From contig UQMM01000021.1 in the NCBI GenBank assembly GCA_900542165.1, positions 1 to 42,048 of the forward strand: a DNA stretch of 42,048 bases. Reading direction: 5' to 3'. The notes under the pieces are model-generated. The model worked only from the letters and a program-made list of their open reading frames with translations. It had not been told where the DNA came from and ran no database searches. The stretch comes from an uncultured Collinsella sp. (GTDB lineage Bacteria > Actinomycetota > Coriobacteriia > Coriobacteriales > Coriobacteriaceae). A program made the translations under genes and the position numbers. Shown here one piece after another: positions 37,686 to 42,048 of the stretch (position 1 is its first letter; every line of letters starts with the position of its first letter).

Positions 37686-39086
37686 CTACTCAATATAGCT
37701 GGGGTTCTTCTTGATGATCACGCGTGCAGCGATGAAGGAGACGACGATGGCGATGATGGCGACAACGCATGCCAGCACGAAGTTGCCCATGGACCCATCG
37801 GGAGCGATAAAGATGAGTGCCGAAAGAAGGCCGGGGCATGCTCCCGCAACATACTCTTTCAGAACAAAAATGCCTGCAGGGAGTCCAGCGCAGAGCGCGC
37901 CGATTGCCGTGCCGACAAGCAGGCGGGGACGCTCGATGAGGCAACCGTAGAACGCGGGCTCGGTTACGCCACAGAGTGCGGTGACGGCAACCGTGGTGAC
38001 CATACCCCTCTTCTCTTTGTTTCCCTTCATGGCAGTTGCCAGGGCGAGGCTCGTGCCACCAATGCAGAGGTTCGAGATGAATCCAAAGATAATGGGTGCC
38101 CAACCGAGCTGCGCCAAGCTCGTAACTTCGATTGCGATGTAGGCCTTATCAAGACCGAGCATGACAAAATAGGGGTTAAGGGCTGCAAGGATTGGAGTAG
38201 CGATAAATGCCACGTTATCCATGAGCCACGTGACGGCATCACTCAGCGCGTAGCCCATCATGCTGCCAGCGGGGCCGAGGATAATCAGCTCAACAGGCAC
38301 GACGATGAACATGGTGAGTAGCGGCTTCAAGAACAGTTTGGTAACGTCCGGGATGATTTTCTGAAGACCGCGATCAACAAAGTACATGAACACAACGCCC
38401 AGTACGATTGGCACCACCGTGCTCGAGTAGTCATTCGTCGGGATGGGGATGCCAAGAAAGTCGAGACCCTCAGCACCGCTAATAGACGAGCTAATCATGA
38501 TTGCGCCCAGCAGCGCGCCCATGATAGGCTGCATCTTCATGACGGCGGCGAGCTGGTAGCCTAGGTAAACGGGCAGGAAGCTAAATGAGGCACTGAAGAT
38601 CGCCAGCAGAACCTGGGCAGTTCCGCTATCGGTGCTCAATCCACAATAATTGACCAGGAGATTCTTAATCGAAAGAATGAGTCCGCCTACGATGAGCGCC
38701 GGGACGATGGGCATGAATACCTGTGCGGAGACATTTCCGAATTTCTCAACCAGGCTCATGGCAGTGTTGCCGCTTTTGATACCCTCTGCAAGATCCTTGG
38801 CGGTTTGGGCATCGTCGGCAACCGCGCCGCCGCCGACTTCGATTCCCGCGAAGTCGAGGAAGTCGTTGTAAGCCTCGGTGACGTTGGGGCCGATGATCAC
38901 CTGAAGCTGGCCACCGCTGACTACTGCCCCGAGCGCCTGATCGGCCGATTTGGCGAGCTGGAGATCGATGATCGAGGTGTCTCGTGCGTCGATGCGAAGG
39001 CGCGTCGCACAATGAGTTACCGATGTAATGTTCTCTTTGCCGCCAACAGCCTTTAGGACTGTTTCGGACATTGCCTGATATTTCAT
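37686..39086 (-). CDS. PTS beta-glucoside-type transporter, EIIBC
   Basis: A 466-residue phosphotransferase permease that imports a sugar and phosphorylates it. The N-terminal EIIB domain (about 1-80) has the phosphorylated cysteine in SVTHCATRLR (Cys26). The EIIC domain (about 105-460) has some ten membrane helices, including FMPIVPALIVGGLILSIKNL, YLGYQLAAVMKMQPIMGALL and the GVTEPAFYG motif typical of the glucose/beta-glucoside superfamily. There is no EIIA domain, so an EIIA encoded elsewhere must supply phosphate. It starts 9 nt after the 6-phospho-beta-glycosidase gene with an AGGAG site, so both belong to one operon divergent from an RpiR regulator. The exact sugar (aryl-beta-glucoside, cellobiose or lactose-like) is not decidable. 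Confidence 0.9.
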   Translation of the reverse strand: MKYQAMSETVLKAVGGKENITSVTHCATRLRIDARDTSIIDLQLAKSADQALGAVVSGGQLQVIIGPNVTEAYNDFLDFAGIEVGGGAVADDAQTAKDLAEGIKSGNTAMSLVEKFGNVSAQVFMPIVPALIVGGLILSIKNLLVNYCGLSTDSGTAQVLLAIFSASFSFLPVYLGYQLAAVMKMQPIMGALLGAIMISSSISGAEGLDFLGIPIPTNDYSSTVVPIVLGVVFMYFVDRGLQKIIPDVTKLFLKPLLTMFIVVPVELIILGPAGSMMGYALSDAVTWLMDNVAFIATPILAALNPYFVMLGLDKAYIAIEVTSLAQLGWAPIIFGFISNLCIGGTSLALATAMKGNKEKRGMVTTVAVTALCGVTEPAFYGCLIERPRLLVGTAIGALCAGLPAGIFVLKEYVAGACPGLLSALIFIAPDGSMGNFVLACVVAIIAIVVSFIAARVIIKKNPSYIE

Positions 39087-39095
39087 CTCTTTCTC

Positions 39096-40514
39096 CTAAC
39101 CTTCCTGCTCCTGATACTTCGAGATAAGGTCTCGGTACCAATACCAGCTCTTTTTGGGGGTGCGCTCCAGATTGTTCTCGAAGTCGATATGGACAAGTCC
39201 GTATCGTTTTTCGTAGCCGTTGATCCAGCTATACAGATCCATCGTCGACCAGAGGTAGTAGCCCTCAACGCGCGCGCCGTCGCGCTTAGCCCTCATCATG
39301 TGCTCGATGAACTGGCCCAGAAGCTCGATGCGGTCATCATCGTGGATCATTCCGTCTGCGTCTGGTTGCTCATAGGCGCCATGTCCGTTTTCCGTAATAA
39401 AGATGCGGGGCGCGTCATAGCGCTCGTGGACATCCATGATGGTTGAATACATGCAACTTGGGAGTATTTCGCGGCCCCATTTATTGCGGGGAACATTGCT
39501 GTCGCGGGCGCTTTCAAACAAGGGCGCAATGCATTTTCCTTCGACTTTTTTGCTCGAACCGCCCTTATTGTTCGCCGAAACGGCAAGCTCTCCACCGTGC
39601 CAGTCGGTTACATACTCTCGGCAATACACGTTGAGTCCAATAAAATCGACTTTACCGTCTCTGAATTCTTCTATGTCATTTGGGGATCGATAGAGCGAGA
39701 CGCCAAGTTTTTCAAGGATTTCGTCCATTTCTGGCGGCAGTTGACCCTGAAGCGCTGGTGCCAGAATCATGCGATTGGCGAAAAAGTCTGCGTATCGAAA
39801 TACGTCATCAGGGTGCTCGGTTGCCGGGTCGAGTTCGACAACGCCGCCATCGTGGACGGCGCCGATGATGCCGTCGTAGCCCATTTGACGATATGCTCGG
39901 ACTGCGAGTGCGCTTGCGCGCATCAGGTTGTATTGAAACTGCATGTACGACTGAACGTCGAGCGATCGATTGGGGGGATAGTTGCCCAACATGTTTACGC
40001 AGTAGCTGTAGAAATGCGGCTCGTTAACGGTAGCCCAGATTTTGACGCGGTCTCCAAAGCGCTCAAAGCAAATCTTGGCGTATTTGCAGAACCACTCTGC
40101 CATGTCGTTGTTCAGCCATCCGCCTTTGCAAGCAAGCGTGAATGGCAGATCGTAATGGAACAGCGTAACGTTGGGCTCTATGCCATTTTCGAGGCAGCAA
40201 TCAATGACTCGATTATAAAAATCGATACCCTCTTCATTCACTTCGCCGATACCCGTGGGGATGATTCGACTCCATGAAAGAGAGAAGCGATAGGTGTTTT
40301 GTCCGCCTTCTTTCATCATGCGGATATCTTCTTCATAGCGATGGTAGAAGTCGCAAGATACATCACCGTCAACATGGTTGATGTTCTTATTGCTTGTGTG
40401 GTTAAAGAAATCCCACTCGCCGAGGCCTTTGCCGTCTTCGTTCCAGGCACCCTCGCACTGATAAGACGCCGTGGCGGAACCCCAGAGAAACGGCATGTTG
40501 TTCACGTTGCCCAT
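39096..40514 (-). CDS. 6-phospho-beta-glycosidase, GH1
   Basis: A 472-residue retaining glycosidase that cleaves the phosphorylated disaccharide delivered by the adjacent PTS. The acid/base Glu is in ATVNEPH (Glu165) and the nucleophile in ITENG (Glu375). The C-terminal substrate loop LYSWINGYEKRYGL carries Ser429, Lys436 and Tyr438, the phosphate-binding trio of 6-phospho-specific GH1 enzymes, and Trp430 next to the serine, as in LacG-type 6-phospho-beta-galactosidases. A 6-phosphogalactoside substrate is therefore as likely as a 6-phosphoglucoside. The start is taken at the ATG at 40514, with GAAAGGGG upstream; an ATG 18 bp earlier is possible. It is the first gene of the operon. Confidence 0.9.
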   Translation of the reverse strand: MGNVNNMPFLWGSATASYQCEGAWNEDGKGLGEWDFFNHTSNKNINHVDGDVSCDFYHRYEEDIRMMKEGGQNTYRFSLSWSRIIPTGIGEVNEEGIDFYNRVIDCCLENGIEPNVTLFHYDLPFTLACKGGWLNNDMAEWFCKYAKICFERFGDRVKIWATVNEPHFYSYCVNMLGNYPPNRSLDVQSYMQFQYNLMRASALAVRAYRQMGYDGIIGAVHDGGVVELDPATEHPDDVFRYADFFANRMILAPALQGQLPPEMDEILEKLGVSLYRSPNDIEEFRDGKVDFIGLNVYCREYVTDWHGGELAVSANNKGGSSKKVEGKCIAPLFESARDSNVPRNKWGREILPSCMYSTIMDVHERYDAPRIFITENGHGAYEQPDADGMIHDDDRIELLGQFIEHMMRAKRDGARVEGYYLWSTMDLYSWINGYEKRYGLVHIDFENNLERTPKKSWYWYRDLISKYQEQEG

Positions 40515-40581
40515 GAATCCCCTTTCCATCATTCAACACGGTGGATACGTGTGACGGAATTACGATTAAGATGACGTCAAC

Positions 40582-40623
40582 TGATTTGAATCATAGGAGA
40601 ACGACCAAAGCTGTTTGATTCAA
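40582..40623. promoter_or_regulatory. Candidate RpiR operator in the divergent promoter region
   Basis: TGATTTGAATCA (40582-40593) is itself a palindrome, and TTGAATCA (40586-40593) is repeated inverted as TGATTCAA (40616-40623), spaced 22 bp. Both lie between the divergent glycosidase and regulator genes, the usual place for an RpiR site. Confidence 0.5.
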
Positions 40624-40665
40624 TAAATGAACCATAATATCGAGGAGAGCGGAAAGAGGGATCAC

Positions 40666-41499
40666 GTGAATATCAATGACTTCGATGTGCTCAATCGCAT
40701 TAGCTCCATCATCAACAGCGAGTTTGGGTCAAATGATGCCGCCATCGCTCGATATCTCATCGCTCACATTAGGCGTTCGAGCGAAATCAATGTTGCCGCA
40801 ATAACCCGCGATGCATTCGTGACCCGTTCCGCTGTTCGTCGTTTCTGCAATCGATTGGGCTACCAGTCTCTTAGCGATTTGAAAGAATCATTTACTCAAT
40901 CAGTCTTTCCAAGCGACTTAAGCCATCGAGAGGAGGAATTTGGCTACGAGGAGTACAGGGCAGAGCTCGACGTTCGCATGATCGAGATGTTCGCTGAGGT
41001 CGAAAGCGGCGTGTCCGATATCGCTATTAAGCACCTTGCCGACGAAATTGATGGCCATAAAAACGTTGAAATCTGGTGCACCAATAATGTGAGCGCCAAT
41101 CTCGTACGATTTCAGCAGGAAATGTTTTATGCGGGCAAGATAGTTCGCATAGTTGCTGGGGCTAACGTCGCGGAATTGAAAAACATGGGAGACGCTTCGC
41201 AGTCATTGATAATTCTCGTATCGGTCTCCGGGCTATTTGTGTCACAGGCGCGTGAGTATCTTGAGTGCCGTTCGGGCAGGAAGATTCTAATTACTGCGTT
41301 TAGCAACGATGACAAATCGAGGTCTTTTGACCGTGTATATCGTCTTGGTAATGCAGGAAACGGAATTGACCGACTCGGCGTTTATTCGAAATACGCCATG
41401 ACTTATTTCTTCGACTTGCTATCGTCGTGTTACTTGAGTCGCTACCCCTGCACCAAGGGGGAGCCGCTCTATGGGTCTACTTTGGCCTGGCCCGAGTAG
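40666..41499 (+). CDS. RpiR/MurR-family transcriptional regulator
   Basis: A 277-residue regulator with an N-terminal HTH_6 domain (about 1-80; AITRDAFVTRSAVRRFCNRL, then GYQSLSDLK) and a C-terminal SIS sugar-phosphate-binding domain (about 115-250; VEIWCTNNVSANLV, then LIILVSVSG). It is transcribed divergently from the glycosidase-PTS operon, so it probably senses the phosphosugar and controls that operon. The start is taken as GTG at 40666 because AGAGGG lies 5 nt before it; an in-frame ATG at 40627 has no visible ribosome site and would add 13 residues. Codon use is less GC-rich than in the housekeeping genes. Confidence 0.85.
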   Translation: MNINDFDVLNRISSIINSEFGSNDAAIARYLIAHIRRSSEINVAAITRDAFVTRSAVRRFCNRLGYQSLSDLKESFTQSVFPSDLSHREEEFGYEEYRAELDVRMIEMFAEVESGVSDIAIKHLADEIDGHKNVEIWCTNNVSANLVRFQQEMFYAGKIVRIVAGANVAELKNMGDASQSLIILVSVSGLFVSQAREYLECRSGRKILITAFSNDDKSRSFDRVYRLGNAGNGIDRLGVYSKYAMTYFFDLLSSCYLSRYPCTKGEPLYGSTLAWPE

Positions 41500-41531
41500 T
41501 TGCGGCTCTTTAGTTCTCCCGCCTGGAGAAT

Positions 41532-41595
41532 GAGCGTGGATAATCTGCCGCTTTGGCCTTAGGGCCGCGCTAAAAGTGGGAGATTATCCACGCTC
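41532..41595. repeat. Inverted repeat with GAGCGTGGATAATCT arms
   Basis: GAGCGTGGATAATCT (41532-41546) and AGATTATCCACGCTC (41581-41595) are perfect 15-bp inverted copies around a 34-nt GC-rich loop. The arm contains the GAGCGTGGAT repeat found at 37431 and 37481. It follows the rpiR stop by 32 nt. No gene is seen between here and the tRNA-Tyr promoter (41596-41810). Confidence 0.6.
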
Positions 41596-41810
41596 GATCG
41601 TGCCGTGGAAGCCCGATCGCGACCTATGTAATAGTGCAAGAGGGCCGTTATCGAAGGCCGATGCTCCAGACGTACTCCACCGTGCCAAAGTGTTCCCTTG
41701 GGAAATGTCACCAGCACAGCCAAATCCACCGTCCTTCATTTCTAAACAGAACAAAACCGCAGGTCAAAGGTATATAGATACGCCCGGCACCGTGTATCTA
41801 GAGGTTTTCG

Positions 41811-41840
41811 TTGACAGCCCCTAAGGTTGCATCGTATTAT
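41811..41840 (+). promoter_or_regulatory. Promoter of the tRNA-Tyr/tRNA-Thr unit
   Basis: TTGACA (41811-41816) and TATTAT (41835-41840) with an 18-bp spacer, the best sigma-70-like promoter in the window. It lies 62 bp before the tRNA-Tyr 5' end. Confidence 0.75.
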
Positions 41841-41902
41841 CTTTTTCGTTCGCGGGGGCGGCGGTCCAAAAGACCAAAGAACCAGCGGATACTTGAACGA
41901 TT

Positions 41903-41984
41903 GGGAGTTTGCCCGAGTGGTTAATGGGGACGGGCTGTAAACCCGTTGGCTCTGCCTACATAGGTTCGAATCCTATAGCTCCCA
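41903..41984 (+). tRNA. tRNA-Tyr (anticodon GTA)
   Basis: A class II tRNA with a long variable arm. Acceptor GGGAGTT pairs with AGCTCCC, the anticodon arm is ACGGG-CTGTAAA-CCCGT (anticodon GTA), the T-arm is ATAGG-TTCGAAT-CCTAT, with discriminator A. CCA is not encoded. Confidence 0.94.
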
Positions 41985-41994
41985 CCCGTCAAGT

Positions 41995-42048
41995 GCCTGT
42001 ATAGCTCAGTCGGTAGAGCACTTCGTTGGTAACGAAGAGGTCACCAGT
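41995..42048 (+). tRNA. tRNA-Thr (anticodon GGT), truncated by window end
   Basis: Acceptor 5' strand GCCTGTA, a D-arm, and the anticodon arm CTTCG-TTGGTAA-CGAAG (anticodon GGT) are present; the T-arm and 3' end lie beyond the window. It is 10 nt after tRNA-Tyr and probably co-transcribed with it. Confidence 0.92.

Noticed and set aside
41576..41824. 82-codon frame before tRNA-Tyr
   Set aside because: No ribosome site; it overlaps the inverted repeat at 41581 and the tRNA promoter.
37079..41984. Integrative island using tRNA-Thr as attachment site
   Set aside because: I found no second copy of the tRNA-Thr 3' end and no integrase in the region; only the short GAGCGTGGAT repeats flank the cassette.

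Overview
The window looks like a chromosomal segment of a high-GC Gram-positive anaerobe of the Coriobacteriia, most likely Collinsella or a close relative. This is an inference from GC-rich codon use, gene order and gene content; no rRNA marker lies in the window. Most of it is housekeeping DNA on the + strand, with a few accessory loci on the - strand. Apart from two genes cut by the window ends (argB, tRNA-Thr), the genes appear intact.

Layout. 0-1.6 kb: end of argB, then argD (arginine synthesis). 1.6-2.25 kb: gene-free DNA with two tRNA-end-like repeat units 187 bp apart, then tRNA-Val on the - strand. 2.4-9.96 kb: asnB, murE, a HAD phosphatase, murI, rph, rdgB and dtd. 10-14.4 kb: veg-ispE, tRNA-Pro, tatA, greA and a lysS with a fused tRNA-binding domain. 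14.5-17.2 kb: REP-like hairpins around a ThrE-type exporter and a DUF2798 membrane protein. 17.4-22.6 kb: a 1479-residue BadF/HgdC-type activase with its own TetR regulator and a palindromic operator. 22.8-27.1 kb: clpC and pepD. 27.2-29.9 kb (- strand): a hipBA kinase/antitoxin pair and mntP under a yybP-ykoY manganese riboswitch. 30-35.6 kb: disA-ispD-ispF-cysS-rlmB-NYN nuclease. 35.6-37 kb (- strand): an HTH-HipA-like kinase fusion with three operator boxes. 37-42 kb: tRNA-Thr, short repeats, a beta-glucoside-type PTS plus 6-phospho-beta-glycosidase with a divergent RpiR regulator, then tRNA-Tyr and tRNA-Thr.

How the genes work together. IspE, IspD and IspF are three MEP-pathway isoprenoid enzymes. 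MurE and MurI feed peptidoglycan synthesis. GreA, LysS, CysS, Dtd, Rph and RlmB serve transcription and translation, and RdgB cleans the nucleotide pool. The order clpC...disA-ispD-ispF-cysS-rlmB-yacP is the conserved Gram-positive cluster, here lacking radA and the Mini-III RNase gene and interrupted by pepD, hipBA and mntP.

The most unusual signal is not a protein. The intergenic region between cysS and rlmB (33817-33921) folds almost entirely into one rod-like hairpin with a symmetric internal loop that reads as three tandem G.A/A.G pairs, in the sense orientation only. Other points of interest are the single-gene HTH-kinase with phased operator boxes, the hipB operator motif repeated inside a neighbouring terminator, the LysRS fusion, and several families of short palindromic repeats.
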